64,000 nt of DNA from Streptomyces venezuelae ATCC 10712 (GTDB lineage: Bacteria > Actinomycetota > Actinomycetes > Streptomycetales > Streptomycetaceae): the NCBI RefSeq assembly GCF_008639165.1, contig NZ_CP029197.1, positions 1,302,001 to 1,366,000 of the forward strand, given 5' to 3'. The stretch's first letter is position 1; each line of letters starts with the position of its first letter. Made by a program: the position numbers and the translations under genes. This document shows positions 28,522 to 37,178 of the stretch, piece by piece. The notes under the pieces were generated by a model. It ran no database searches, had not been told where the DNA came from, and saw only the letters and a program-made list of their open reading frames with translations.

Positions 28522-28926
28522 ATGATCATCGATGCGCAGACCCATGTACGGGTGGCCCGCCCTTCGCGGGACCTCGCCGCCGCCGAGCGGTTCTATGTCG
28601 ACGGGCTCGGGCTCGTCGTGCAGTGGCGGACCACCGAGCGGGTGTCCGGCAAGCACGATCTCCTCATGGTCGGTCCCGAGGACGGCGGCTGGCACTTCGA
28701 GCTGACCCGTGATCCCGAGGATCCGGTGGAGCCCGCCCCCACCGTCGAGGACCTCTTCGTCGTCTACCTCGGGGCGCCCGTCCAGGAGGAGCAGGTGGAG
28801 CGACTGCTCGCGGCGGGCGGGACCCGGGTGCCCGCGCACAACCCGTACTGGGACGAGTTCGGCGTCACCGTCGCCGATCCCGACGGGTATCAGCTCGTCC
28901 TGTGCTCGCGCACCTGGGGAAGATGA
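28522..28926 (+). CDS. VOC-family (glyoxalase/bleomycin resistance-like) protein
   Basis: 134 aa. The fold is one vicinal-oxygen-chelate unit pair: HVRVARPSRDLAAAERFYVDGLGLVV at the start and VTVADPDGYQLVLCSRTW at the end, where the glyoxalase metal ligand Glu is replaced by Gln. His, Glu (WHFEL) can still bind metal. The function could be lyase, dioxygenase or binding protein. ATG at 28522 lacks a ribosome binding site; TAGCCT about 7 bases upstream suggests a leaderless transcript. Confidence 0.8.
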   Translation: MIIDAQTHVRVARPSRDLAAAERFYVDGLGLVVQWRTTERVSGKHDLLMVGPEDGGWHFELTRDPEDPVEPAPTVEDLFVVYLGAPVQEEQVERLLAAGGTRVPAHNPYWDEFGVTVADPDGYQLVLCSRTWGR

Positions 28927-28930
28927 CGAC

Positions 28931-28956
28931 GGGGCACGGCCGTCGGGCCGCGCCCC
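28931..28956. terminator. Hairpin between converging VOC and RlmG-like genes
   Basis: GGGGC and GGCC pair with GGCC and GCCCC around GTCG, with a 2x2 internal loop. It lies between the two stop codons. Confidence 0.45.
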
Positions 28957-28973
28957 GGCCCGCCGGACGGGCC

Positions 28974-30137
28974 CTAGCCCTGTCGTACCGCGCGGAGGAC
29001 GACGAACTTCGCGTCGCTCGCGACGAGTTCGCTGTTGCCGAAGATCCGGCGGAGGGTGACGTGGTAGCCGAGGTGGCGGTTGCCGATGACCCAGAGTTCG
29101 CCGCCGGGGCGCAGCGCGCGGCGGGCGTCCGTGAACATGCGGCGGGCGGTGCGGTCGGTGGTGGCCTGGTGGCTGTGGAACGGCGGGTTGTTCAGGACGA
29201 GGTCCACCGAGCCGTCGGGCAGGTCGGCGAGCCCGTCGCCGACGAGGAACTCGGCCTTGCGTCCGTCGCCCACGTGGGTGCGGAAGTTCTCCTCTGCCGA
29301 GGCGACCGCCTGGTACGACTCGTCGGTGAAGACCAGTTCCGCGTCGGGTTCGTGGAGGGCGATGGCGAGGCCGACCACGCCGTTGCCGCAGCCGAGGTCG
29401 GCGACCCGGGCGCGGCCGAGGTGGCCGGGCAGGTTCGCCAGGAGGAAGCGGGTGCCGATGTCGAGGCGGTCCGCGCAGAAGACGCCGGCGTGGTTGGTGA
29501 CGGTCAGGCCGGGAAGGCCGGGCGCGGGGGTGTCCGCGGGGAGGTCGTACCGGTGGGGCCAGGGGTTCGGGCGGGGGGTGAGGGAGGGGTCGGGCGTGGT
29601 GTGGATCAGCCGCGCCTTCTTGACCGCGAGGGAGGTCCTGGTGGTCCCCAGGATGCGCTCGAAGAGCCGGAGGGTGGAGGTGTGGATGTCCTTGACCATG
29701 CCGGTGCCGACGATCACGGTGTCCTCGTGCACGGCGGGGGCGAGGCGGTGCAGCTGGTCCTCCAGGAGCGCGAGGCTCTTGGGGACGCGGACGAGGAGGA
29801 CGTCGATCCGCCCGGGCGGCGGGTCCTGGGTGGTGAGGAGCCGGACGGCGTCCGGCGCGGCCCCGGCGCGCGCCAGGTTGGCGCGCGTGGCCTCGCGGCC
29901 GAGATACGAGTCGGAGATCTGGACGAGCTCGCCCGGACCGGCGGCCTGGAGTGCGGTGACGAGGGCTCCCCAGCGGTCGCCGAGGACGGCGACGGTGCCG
30001 GACAGGTCGGTACCGCTCTCGGCCAGGTGGCCGAGGAGGTACTCGTCGGACGCGTCCCAGGCGCGCAGCTGGTCGCGCGGGTCCTCGGGGAAGCGGGTCA
30101 GCGTGAAGGCGCCCCATGACGTGGTCAAACGGTTCAT
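28974..30137 (-). CDS. RlmG/RsmC-like 23S/16S rRNA guanine-N2 methyltransferase
   Basis: 387 aa, the length of RlmG. The N-terminal pseudo-methyltransferase (LGHLAESGTDLSGTVAVLGDRWGALV) precedes the active C-terminal one: VADLGCGNGVVGLAIALHEPDAELVFTDES, then VLNNPPFHSHQATTD, the NPPF motif of amino-methylating enzymes. It would methylate a guanine in ribosomal RNA; RlmG acts on G1835 of 23S, but the target here is unproved. ATG start at 30137. Confidence 0.85.
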   Translation of the reverse strand: MNRLTTSWGAFTLTRFPEDPRDQLRAWDASDEYLLGHLAESGTDLSGTVAVLGDRWGALVTALQAAGPGELVQISDSYLGREATRANLARAGAAPDAVRLLTTQDPPPGRIDVLLVRVPKSLALLEDQLHRLAPAVHEDTVIVGTGMVKDIHTSTLRLFERILGTTRTSLAVKKARLIHTTPDPSLTPRPNPWPHRYDLPADTPAPGLPGLTVTNHAGVFCADRLDIGTRFLLANLPGHLGRARVADLGCGNGVVGLAIALHEPDAELVFTDESYQAVASAEENFRTHVGDGRKAEFLVGDGLADLPDGSVDLVLNNPPFHSHQATTDRTARRMFTDARRALRPGGELWVIGNRHLGYHVTLRRIFGNSELVASDAKFVVLRAVRQG

Positions 30138-30207
30138 CGTGCTCTCAGGCTAGCCGGTCGTGGCCTTCCGCTCCTCCCGTCCTCCCGTGGCGTGCCCGGG
30201 GCGGGGG

Positions 30208-30783
30208 TCAGTGGAGGGCGGTGGCGAGGTGGAGGTGCCAGAGGCCCGGGCGGCCGGTGAGGGTGACGGTGGAGAGGGGGCGGACGTCGACGTTCCAGTA
30301 GGTGGCGGGCGGTGCCTTCAGGGCGTACACCAGGGCGGCGCGTACGACGGAGGGTTCGGCGACGGCGACGATGGCGCCGTCCTCGGCGGGGCGGGTGTCG
30401 AGCCAGTTCCCTATCCGGGTGATGAAGGCGAGGAGGGGTTCGCCGCCGTGCGGGGCGGTCCGGGGGTCGGTGAGCCAGGCGTCGACGGCGGCGGGTTCGA
30501 GGGCGGCGACCTCGGCGAGGGTGAGGCCCCGCCAGCGGCCCATGTCGCAGTCGCGGAGGGCCGGCTGGGCGAGCGGCGCGTAGCCGAGGGCGGTGCCGGT
30601 GGCGCGGCTGCGCGGGGTCGGGGAGCAGTAGCGCAGTTCGGCCGCGCCGAGCGGGATGAGCGCGGGCGCGGCCTGCTGCACCTCGTACCAGCCGGCTTCG
30701 TCCAGCGGCCGGTCGTCGTCGAAGCGTTCGGCCAGCAGGGAGGAGCTGCGTGCCGCCGTGACGAGCGTCACCCGAAGACTCAT
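30208..30783 (-). CDS. Histidine-phosphatase-fold protein lacking the catalytic histidines
   Basis: 191 aa from ATG 30783 (the longer form to 30819 is unnecessary). It follows the phosphoglycerate-mutase-like fold: LAERFDDDRPLDEAGWYEVQQAA, SPTPRSRATG, ALRDCDMGRWRGLTLAE. But the RHG nucleophile motif reads TLVTAARSSSLL, with no His. The second catalytic His (VSHG) is replaced by VAVAEPSVVRAAL. It is therefore probably a pseudoenzyme or has a changed mechanism. Related actinobacterial proteins share this loss, as I recall. It lies 70 bases downstream of the RlmG-like gene on the same strand. Confidence 0.8.
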   Translation of the reverse strand: MSLRVTLVTAARSSSLLAERFDDDRPLDEAGWYEVQQAAPALIPLGAAELRYCSPTPRSRATGTALGYAPLAQPALRDCDMGRWRGLTLAEVAALEPAAVDAWLTDPRTAPHGGEPLLAFITRIGNWLDTRPAEDGAIVAVAEPSVVRAALVYALKAPPATYWNVDVRPLSTVTLTGRPGLWHLHLATALH

Positions 30784-30855
30784 GGGCGCGATCGTGAGGC
30801 CGGAGGCTCCGCAGGTCAAGGGGTCATTCCGAGGGGGTGGAGAGGCTCCGGCTCA

Positions 30856-31305
30856 CTACTGCCCGAGAGCCATCCACTTGTCCGGATTCTGCAGTGGCGT
30901 GAAACCGACCTTCTCGTACACGCCGTGCGCGTCGGCGGTGGCGAGCATGATGCGGCGCAGTCCGTGCGGCGCGAGGTGATCGCGGACGGCGGTGACGAGC
31001 GCGGTGCCGAGACCGGTGCCGCGGGCCGCGCGGTCGACGTAGACGTCGCAGAGCCAGGCGAAGGTGGCGTAGTCCGTGACGACGCGCGCGTAGGCGGCCA
31101 TCTCGCCGGTGTCACGGTGGTAGGCGCCGAGGTTGAGGGAGGCCGCGATGGCCCGGTCCTGCTTCTCCCGAGGTCGGCCGATGGCCCAGTAGGCGTCCGT
31201 GGACAGCCAGTGGTGGACGCGGGCGGCGTCGATGCGCGCCGGGTCGGCTGAGATCTCGTACGTCCCGTGCATGACGGGGCTGCCGGTGGTCGTGCTGTCG
31301 CTCAT
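30856..31305 (-). CDS. GNAT-family N-acetyltransferase
   Basis: 149 aa. The acetyl-CoA motif is YVDRAARGTGLGTALVTAVRDHL and the N-terminal half (DAARVHHWLSTDAYWAIGRPREKQDRAIAASLNLG) is that of ElaA/YkkB-like acetylases. Its substrate is unknown. ATG at 31305. It is 72 bases upstream of the histidine-phosphatase-like gene on the same strand. Confidence 0.88.
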   Translation of the reverse strand: MSDSTTTGSPVMHGTYEISADPARIDAARVHHWLSTDAYWAIGRPREKQDRAIAASLNLGAYHRDTGEMAAYARVVTDYATFAWLCDVYVDRAARGTGLGTALVTAVRDHLAPHGLRRIMLATADAHGVYEKVGFTPLQNPDKWMALGQ

Positions 31306-31416
31306 GGCCGAAGGGTTCCAGTGACTCCGGGGCTTGTCAGGTGAATTTGCCCGGGCCGGGGGCCGGCCGGGACGGGGCCGCGCCGGTACGCGTCCGGAGC
31401 GGCCCGGCCGCGGCGC

Positions 31417-32850
31417 TCAGCCGGCGAGTTCGTCGACGGCCGCGCGGAGGCGGCGGACGCCCTCGACGATCTCGGCAGGGCCCGCGACACCCGCGAAACT
31501 CAGCCGGATGTGTCCGGCGGGAGGTTCGGCGCAGAAGTAGGGGCGGCCGGGGGCCGCGGCGACGCCGGTGCGCAGCGCGGCGGCGAGGAGGGCGGCTTCG
31601 GGGACGGCGTCGGGGAGGCGGAGCCAGAGGTGGTAGCCGCCGTAGGGCAGGTGGGCGAGGCCGGCGTCGGGCAGCTGGAGGGCGACGGCGCCGGCGAGCA
31701 CGTCGCGGCGGTTCCTGAGTTCCTGGGCGACGGCCCGCAGGTGCCGGGGCCAGGCGGGCGCGCCGACGAGTTCCAGCGCGGCCTCCTGGAGGGGCCGGGG
31801 GACGAAGAAGCTGTCGACGACCTGGATTGCGCGCAGGCGTTCGAGGACGGGGCCGCGGGCGGCGAGGGCGCCGACCCGCAGGCTAGGCGAAGTGGCCTTG
31901 GTGAGGGAGCAGACGTGGACGACGACGCCGTCGGGGTCCTCGGCGGCGAGCGGGGCGGGGAGCGCCGGCGCGTCCTCGTGGACGAGGCGGCGGGCGAAGT
32001 CGTCCTCGATGACGAACGCTCCGGCGGCGCGGGCGATCCGGAGGACCTCGCCGCGCCGCTCGGGGGCGAGGACGGCGCCGGTGGGGTTCTGGAAGAGCGG
32101 CTGGCAGACGAAGACGCGGGCTCCGGTGGCGCGGAAGGCGGCTTCGAGGAGGTCGGGCCGGACGCCGTCGGTGTCGGCGGGTACGGGGACGGGGCGCAGT
32201 CCGGCGGCGCGGGCGACGGCGAGCATGCCGGGGTAGGTGGGCGACTCGACGAGGACGGGGGTGCCGGGCGGGGCGAGGGCGCGCAGGGCGGTGGTGATGG
32301 CGGACTGGCCGCCGGCGGTGATGAGGAGGTCGGCGGCGGTGATGCTGCCGCCGATCTCCCGGGCGAACCACTGGCGCAGTTCGGGCAGTCCGTCGGTGGG
32401 TGGCCTGCCCCAGGCGCCGGGGCGGCGTCCGGCGCGGGCGAGGGCGCCGGCGAGGGCGTGCTCCGGCTGGAGGGAGGGGTGGAGGTAGCCGCCGTTGAAC
32501 TCGATGACGCCCGGGGGCGGGGCGGAGAGGGTGACGAGGACGCCGGAGGCGTCGACGGCGCGGGGGACGAGTTCGGTGGCGGTGTCGGCGCTGAGGGCGA
32601 CCTCCTGCCAGGAGGTGTCTCCGGCGACGGGGGTGGCGCGGGGTTCGGCGCGGAAGGCGCCGGCGCCGGGGCGGGTGACGACGAGCCCTTCAGCGGCGAG
32701 CTGGGCGAGGGCGCGGGTGACGGTCACCGGGGAGACGCGGTACCGCTCGACGAGGGCCCGACTCGACGGCAGCTTTCCACCTGGTGAGTAGCGGTTCAGC
32801 TCCGCCCTCAACGAATGCGCCAGTTCCGCGACACTGCTACGCTCACTCAT
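31417..32850 (-). CDS. MocR-type GntR regulator with aminotransferase domain
   Basis: 477 aa. A winged-helix GntR domain (RYSPGGKLPSSRALVERYRVSPVTVTRALAQLAAEGLVVTRPGAGAF) is fused to a fold-type I PLP-dependent aminotransferase (QSAITTALRALAPPGTPVLVESPTYPGMLA, then VHVCSLTKATSPSLRVGALAA, with the PLP-lysine). MocR proteins bind tandem DNA repeats and respond to PLP or amino acids. The start codon at 32850 overlaps by two bases the start of the divergent transporter gene. A longer reading to 33141 lies inside that gene. The likely target is the transporter and itself. Confidence 0.9.
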   Translation of the reverse strand: MSERSSVAELAHSLRAELNRYSPGGKLPSSRALVERYRVSPVTVTRALAQLAAEGLVVTRPGAGAFRAEPRATPVAGDTSWQEVALSADTATELVPRAVDASGVLVTLSAPPPGVIEFNGGYLHPSLQPEHALAGALARAGRRPGAWGRPPTDGLPELRQWFAREIGGSITAADLLITAGGQSAITTALRALAPPGTPVLVESPTYPGMLAVARAAGLRPVPVPADTDGVRPDLLEAAFRATGARVFVCQPLFQNPTGAVLAPERRGEVLRIARAAGAFVIEDDFARRLVHEDAPALPAPLAAEDPDGVVVHVCSLTKATSPSLRVGALAARGPVLERLRAIQVVDSFFVPRPLQEAALELVGAPAWPRHLRAVAQELRNRRDVLAGAVALQLPDAGLAHLPYGGYHLWLRLPDAVPEAALLAAALRTGVAAAPGRPYFCAEPPAGHIRLSFAGVAGPAEIVEGVRRLRAAVDELAG

Positions 32851-32891
32851 GAGGACACAGGATAGCGCTACTGCCACCACGACGATAGCGG
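32838..32891. promoter_or_regulatory. Bidirectional MocR/EamA start region with repeats
   Basis: GATAGCG occurs twice on the plus strand, at 32861-32867 and 32884-32890, 23 bases apart. The 8-base palindrome TAGCGCTA (32863-32870) overlaps the first copy. TACGCT (32838-32843) lies 5 bases before the transporter ATG and TATCCT (minus, 32864-32859) lies 8 bases before the regulator ATG. Both mRNAs would be leaderless or nearly so. MocR proteins typically bind repeats spaced by about two helical turns. Confidence 0.6.
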
Positions 32892-33862
32892 TCACCACCA
32901 CCGGCGGCACCCTCGGCGCCGCCGCGACGGACTTCACCCGCGGCGCCACCGCGGCGGACCCGGCCGGCCCGGGCACCACCGGCGCGAGCGCCGGCCGGAC
33001 CGACCCGCTCCCCCGTGGCACCCTGCTCGCCGCCCTCGGCGTGATCTCCTTCTCGCTCACCTTCCCGTCGACCGTCTGGGGCCTGGAGAGCTTCGGCCCC
33101 TGGTCGCTCGTGGCGGTGCGCTCCACGCTCGCCGCCCTCATCGCGGGCGCCTTCCTCCTCGTCGGCCGGGTGCCGCTGCCCGAGCGCCGTCACTGGGCGG
33201 GCCTCGCCGTGGTCGCCGGTGGTGTCGTCATCGGATTCCCGCTCCTGACCACGCTGGCCCTGCAGACCTCCACCACCTCGCACGCCGCCGTGGTCGTCGG
33301 CCTGCTACCGCTCACCACGGCCGTCTTCGCGGCGCTGCGGACGGGCCGCCGGCCGTCCCGTACGTTCTGGTGGGCGGCCGTGTCGGGCGCCGTCGTGGTG
33401 CTCGGCTTCACGGTCCAGCAGAGCGGCGGGGCCGTGTCGCAGGGCGACCTGTACCTGTTCGGGGCGCTCCTGGTGTGCGCGGCCGGGTACACGGAGGGCG
33501 GCCGGCTCGCCCGGCTGATGCCGGGCTGGCAGGTCATCGGCTGGGCCCTGGTCCTCTGCCTGCCGCTGATGGCGGTGGGCTCGGCGGTGGCGCTCTCCGT
33601 GGAGCCGGTCCGGCTGAACGCCCACGGTGTCCTCGGCCTGGTCTGGGTGGCCGCCGGTTCGACGTTCTTCGGCCTGTACGTCTGGTACCGGGGCATGGCG
33701 TCGATCGGCATCCCGAAGGCGAGCCAGCTGCAGCTCGCCCAGCCGCTCCTCACCCTGTTCTGGTCGGTGTTCCTGCTGGGTGAGACGCTGCCGCTCGCCG
33801 CCCCGGTCGCGGCGGTGGCGGTGCTCGTCTGCATCGCCGTCACCCAGCGCGCCAAGAGCTGA
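32849..33862 (+). CDS. EamA-type transporter (DMT superfamily)
   Basis: 337 aa with about ten hydrophobic segments in two EamA repeats (LLAALGVISFSLTFPSTVWGL..., then LYLFGALLVCAAGYTEGGRLARL...). The first 55 residues are Thr/Ala-rich and variable. The GXXXXXGE-like region near the end (FLLGETLPLAAPVAAVAVLVCI) is typical. The family exports or imports amino acids and metabolites. Its start ATG overlaps the divergent MocR start, so the regulator very likely controls it. Confidence 0.88.
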   Translation: MRTQDSATATTTIAVTTTGGTLGAAATDFTRGATAADPAGPGTTGASAGRTDPLPRGTLLAALGVISFSLTFPSTVWGLESFGPWSLVAVRSTLAALIAGAFLLVGRVPLPERRHWAGLAVVAGGVVIGFPLLTTLALQTSTTSHAAVVVGLLPLTTAVFAALRTGRRPSRTFWWAAVSGAVVVLGFTVQQSGGAVSQGDLYLFGALLVCAAGYTEGGRLARLMPGWQVIGWALVLCLPLMAVGSAVALSVEPVRLNAHGVLGLVWVAAGSTFFGLYVWYRGMASIGIPKASQLQLAQPLLTLFWSVFLLGETLPLAAPVAAVAVLVCIAVTQRAKS

Positions 33863-33973
33863 CCCGGCGGCGGCCGCGGCGGCGGAACCGGCGCGACGGA
33901 TCGGGGTGACCCGGGCCACAATGGCAGTCAGAGGCACCGAACAGGACAGCCCGGTCGCGAGGAGGCCACCCCG

Positions 33974-34177
33974 ATGCAGGCGAACGTGGGCGACACACTG
34001 CTGGTGCACGGCCGGACCGTCGGTCACCACGACCGTACGGCCGAGGTCCTTCAGGTACTGGGGGAGAACGGCACTCCCCCGTACCGCGTGAAGTTCGAGG
34101 ACGACGGCCACGAGGCCCTCATGTCGCCGGGTCCCGACACCGTCGTACGTCACCATCCGGAGGCGGGGGCGAGCTGA
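33974..34177 (+). CDS. DUF1918 small protein
   Basis: 67 aa matching DUF1918: MQANVGDTLLVHGRTVGHHDRTAEVLQVL, then GTPPYRVKFEDDGHEALMSPGPDTVVRH, a compact beta-barrel-like domain of unknown role in actinobacteria. Its mRNA has a strong hairpin inside the coding part: GGTACTGGGGGAG pairs with CTCCCCCGTACC around AACGGCA (34054-34085). It converges with the GHL10 gene, 4 bases away. Confidence 0.88.
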   Translation: MQANVGDTLLVHGRTVGHHDRTAEVLQVLGENGTPPYRVKFEDDGHEALMSPGPDTVVRHHPEAGAS

Positions 34178-34181
34178 GCGG

Positions 34182-35486
34182 CTATCGCGCCGGAAGGACC
34201 CTGGTCGGGTAGTGGTCGGCCACCACGCCGGTCATCGCCCCGATCGGGTCCGCCGCGACCTCCTTCACCGCGAAGTAGCAGTGCCCGCCGACCGCCGCGT
34301 AGGTCGCGGCGAGTTCCAGATGGCGTGACAACTCCTTCGGGTCCTGCCAGGCGGCGGGCTGGGCGGGGTCGCCCGCCTTGTAGAGCGCCTCTCCGATGTA
34401 CAGGTCGACGCCGGTGCCCGTCACGACCGCGTCCCACCAGGGCAGCAGCTTGGCGTAGTCGGCGGCGGGCAGGCCGATGTGCCAGTAGAGCTGGGGCAGG
34501 ACGTAGTCGATCCAGCCCTCGCGGATCCATTTCCGGGTGTCCGCGTACAGGTCGTCGTAGCTGCCGGCTCCGGCCCGGGTGTCGGAGCCTTCCGGGTCCT
34601 TGGCGACGTTCCGCCAGACCCCGAAGGGACTCACACCGAAGGCGGCGCGCGGCTTGATCTCCTTGATCAGGGCCGCCGTCTCGGAGACCAGCAGATCGGT
34701 GTTGTTCCGCCGCCAGGACGCCTTGTCGGGGAAGTCGCCGCCGTACCGCGCGTACGCCTCGTCGTCGGCGAAGGCCTCCCCCGCCACCGGGTACGGGTAG
34801 AAGTAGTCGTCCCAGTGCACGGCGTCGATGTCGTAGCGCCGCAGCGCGTCCAGCATGGCGTGCTGGACGAAGCGCCGGACCTCGGGCAGCCCGGGGTTGT
34901 AGTAGAGCCGCCCGCCGTAGGGCACCACCCATTCCGGGTGGAGCCGGGCCGGATGGTCGGCGACGAGCCTGCCCGGGTCCGTGTGCGTGGCCACGCGGTA
35001 CGGGTTGAACCAGGCGTGCAGTTCCAGCCCCCGCGCGTGGGCCTCCGTCACGGCCGTGCCGAGCGGGTCCCAGCCGGGATCGCGGCCCTGCGTCCCCGTG
35101 AGGCACTCCGCCCACGGCTCGTACGGCGAGGGCCAGAGCGCGTCGGCGGTCGGCCGGACCTGGAGGAGCACCGCGTTCAGCCGCCGTTCGACCGCCGTGT
35201 CCAGGTGCGCGAGGAGCTCGGCGCGCTGCGCCTCGGCGGTGAGGCCGGCCCGGGAGGGCCAGTCGCGGTTGAGGACCGTGGCGATCCACACACCGCGGAA
35301 CGCGGGCCGGCGCAGCCGTCGCTGCCGGGCGCGGGCGTCCTCCGGCCGGGGTGCGGCGGCCGTGCCGACGGCCGTCTCCGCCCCCGCTCCGGCGGCTGCC
35401 GCGGCCTCCGCCCCGGTCCCCGCTCCCGCTCCGAGGGCCGCGCCGGCGGCGCCCGTCACGAACCCTCTTCTGCCGATAGGCCGCAC
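34182..35486 (-). CDS. Tat-exported GHL10 glycoside-hydrolase-like protein
   Basis: 434 aa from the GTG at 35486, chosen because GGAGGGG sits about 5 bases before it and a twin-arginine signal follows (RPIGRRGFVTGAAGAALGA). The mature part is the GHL10 (DUF187) barrel: FRGVWIATVLNRDWPS, HAWFNPYRVATHT, YDIDAVHWDDYFYPYP and VLPQLYWHIGL. The family is thought to act on cell-wall or exopolysaccharide glycans. The specificity is unknown. A longer reading to 35555 lacks a ribosome binding site. Confidence 0.88.
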   Translation of the reverse strand: MRPIGRRGFVTGAAGAALGAGAGTGAEAAAAAGAGAETAVGTAAAPRPEDARARQRRLRRPAFRGVWIATVLNRDWPSRAGLTAEAQRAELLAHLDTAVERRLNAVLLQVRPTADALWPSPYEPWAECLTGTQGRDPGWDPLGTAVTEAHARGLELHAWFNPYRVATHTDPGRLVADHPARLHPEWVVPYGGRLYYNPGLPEVRRFVQHAMLDALRRYDIDAVHWDDYFYPYPVAGEAFADDEAYARYGGDFPDKASWRRNNTDLLVSETAALIKEIKPRAAFGVSPFGVWRNVAKDPEGSDTRAGAGSYDDLYADTRKWIREGWIDYVLPQLYWHIGLPAADYAKLLPWWDAVVTGTGVDLYIGEALYKAGDPAQPAAWQDPKELSRHLELAATYAAVGGHCYFAVKEVAADPIGAMTGVVADHYPTRVLPAR

Positions 35487-35644
35487 TTGTACCCCTCCGG
35501 TGTCGGATACGTCACACGCACCCGGACAGCATGCCCGCCCCGGACGATCGATCATCGGTTAATGAGCGGTAACGTCGTGGGGTCGAGGCGGACGTACCGG
35601 AATCACACGGGCCCCCGCCGCCAGAGAAGAGCGAAAGGCACGAG

Positions 35645-36517
35645 GTGACGGACTCCATGGCCGACATTGAGCGCGTCGGAGTGGTGGGCTGCGGCCAGAT
35701 GGGCGCGGGCATCGCAGAGGTGTGTGCCCGGAGCGGCCTTGAGGTGAAGGTCGCCGAGACCACCGGCGAGGCGCTGGAGATCGGCCGCACGCGGCTCTAC
35801 AACTCGCTGGCGAAGGCCGCCGAACGCGGCAAGATCAGCGAGGAGGAGCGGGACGCTACGCTCGCCCGCCTGAGCTTCACCACCGACCTCGGAGAGTTCG
35901 CCGACCGCGACCTCGTCATCGAGGCGGTCGTGGAGAACGAGCAGGTCAAGACCGAGATCTTCCAGGTCCTCGACCAGGTGATGACCCGGCCGGACGCCAT
36001 CCTGGCCTCGAACACCTCGTCCATCCCGCTGGTGAAGCTGGCCGTGGCGACCTCCCGCCCCGACCAGGTCATCGGCATCCACTTCTTCAACCCGGCCCCG
36101 GTGCAGAAGCTCGTCGAGCTGATCCCGGCCCTCACCACCTCCGAGGGCACGATCAGCCGGGCGCAGGCCTTCGCGGAGAAGACCCTCGGCAAGCACGCCA
36201 TCCGCGCGCAGGACCGCTCGGGCTTCGTGGTGAACGCGCTGCTGGTGCCGTACCTGCTCTCCGCGATCCGGATGTTCGAGTCGGGCATCGCGAGCCGCGA
36301 CGACATCGACAACGGCATGGAGTTCGGCTGCGCCCACCCGATGGGCCCGCTGAAGCTGTCGGACCTGATCGGTCTGGACACGATCGCCTCGATCGCCGAC
36401 TCGATGTACTCCGAGTTCAAGGAGCCGCTGTACGCCGCTCCCCCGCTGCTGCAGCGCATGGTGGACGCGGGCCGGCTCGGCCGGAAGACGGGCTCGGGCT
36501 TCTACCCGTACGCCTGA
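35645..36517 (+). CDS. 3-hydroxybutyryl-CoA dehydrogenase
   Basis: 290 aa. The NAD site is VGVVGCGQMGAGIAEVCARSG and the HAD signature HFFNPAPVQKLVELIPAL is clear, with the catalytic His in GIHFFNP. The C-terminal domain has FGCAHPMGPLKLSDLIGLDT. It interconverts 3-hydroxybutyryl-CoA and acetoacetyl-CoA, in butanoate or PHB metabolism and in supplying ethylmalonyl-CoA precursors. GTG start at 35645 with AAGG upstream; ATG at 35657 is an alternative. In the gap before it, GTTA and TAAC (35558-35573) form a weak inverted repeat. Confidence 0.94.
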   Translation: MTDSMADIERVGVVGCGQMGAGIAEVCARSGLEVKVAETTGEALEIGRTRLYNSLAKAAERGKISEEERDATLARLSFTTDLGEFADRDLVIEAVVENEQVKTEIFQVLDQVMTRPDAILASNTSSIPLVKLAVATSRPDQVIGIHFFNPAPVQKLVELIPALTTSEGTISRAQAFAEKTLGKHAIRAQDRSGFVVNALLVPYLLSAIRMFESGIASRDDIDNGMEFGCAHPMGPLKLSDLIGLDTIASIADSMYSEFKEPLYAAPPLLQRMVDAGRLGRKTGSGFYPYA

Positions 36518-36530
36518 TCGCCCCAGGACA

Positions 36531-36574
36531 CCGGACGGCCCGTACACACGCACAGGTACGGGCCGTCCGGCTTT
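36531..36574 (+). terminator. Strong intrinsic terminator after the dehydrogenase gene
   Basis: 15-bp perfect stem CCGGACGGCCCGTAC/GTACGGGCCGTCCGG with a 10-base loop, then CTTTT. It can also serve the NUDIX gene converging from the right. Confidence 0.9.
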
Positions 36575-36585
36575 TCACCCGTTCC

Positions 36586-37116
36586 TCAGCCCAGCCGCAG
36601 GTGGTGGAGCATCAGCAGCCCCGCGGCCATGTTCGCGGCCGGGATCTCACCCCGGGTGATCATGTCCGGGATCTGTTTCAGCGGGACCCAGGCCCGCCGT
36701 GAGGACTCGAAGGCGTCCTCGGGCGGTCCGGTGTACGTGGCCCGCTCCGCCCAGTAGAGGTGGTGGCGGGCGTCGGTGAGGCCGTTGGACGGCTCGACGG
36801 TGAGGAGATGGCGCAGTGGCCCCGGCCGCCAGCCGGTCTCCTCCTCCATCTCGCGGGCGGCGGCCGACTCGACGTCCTCGCCGTCCTCGACGACTCCGGC
36901 GGCCAGTTCCCAGCCCCAGCTGTCGGTGATGAAGCGATGGCGCCAGAGCATCAGGACTTCGTCGGCCTCGTTGACGGCGGTCGCGACGGCGACCGGGCGG
37001 AGCCGGATCAGATAGTGGTCGAGGTGGCGGCCGTCCGGGAGTTCGACGTCCGCGAGGTTCACCCGGAACCAGCGATTCTCATAGACAGAGCGTTCGCTCA
37101 GTTTCGTCCACTGCAC
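36586..37116 (-). CDS. NUDIX hydrolase, ADP-sugar pyrophosphatase-like
   Basis: 176 aa from the GTG at 37116, preceded by GGAAGGTGG at about 8 bases. The NUDIX box reads GVVEDGEDVESAAAREMEEETGW, matching GX5EX7REUXEEXGU. WELAAG and the QWTKLSERSVYENRWFRVNLADV N-terminus resemble ADP-ribose/ADP-sugar pyrophosphatases. It would hydrolyse nucleoside-diphosphate-linked compounds. It lies 62 bases downstream of the TPR regulator on the same strand. Confidence 0.9.
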   Translation of the reverse strand: MQWTKLSERSVYENRWFRVNLADVELPDGRHLDHYLIRLRPVAVATAVNEADEVLMLWRHRFITDSWGWELAAGVVEDGEDVESAAAREMEEETGWRPGPLRHLLTVEPSNGLTDARHHLYWAERATYTGPPEDAFESSRRAWVPLKQIPDMITRGEIPAANMAAGLLMLHHLRLG

Positions 37117-37178
37117 GTTCTTGCCACCTTCCGACTGGTCGGTGCTTGTTTGGTGGCAATATCGCAGCAGCTGGAGGC

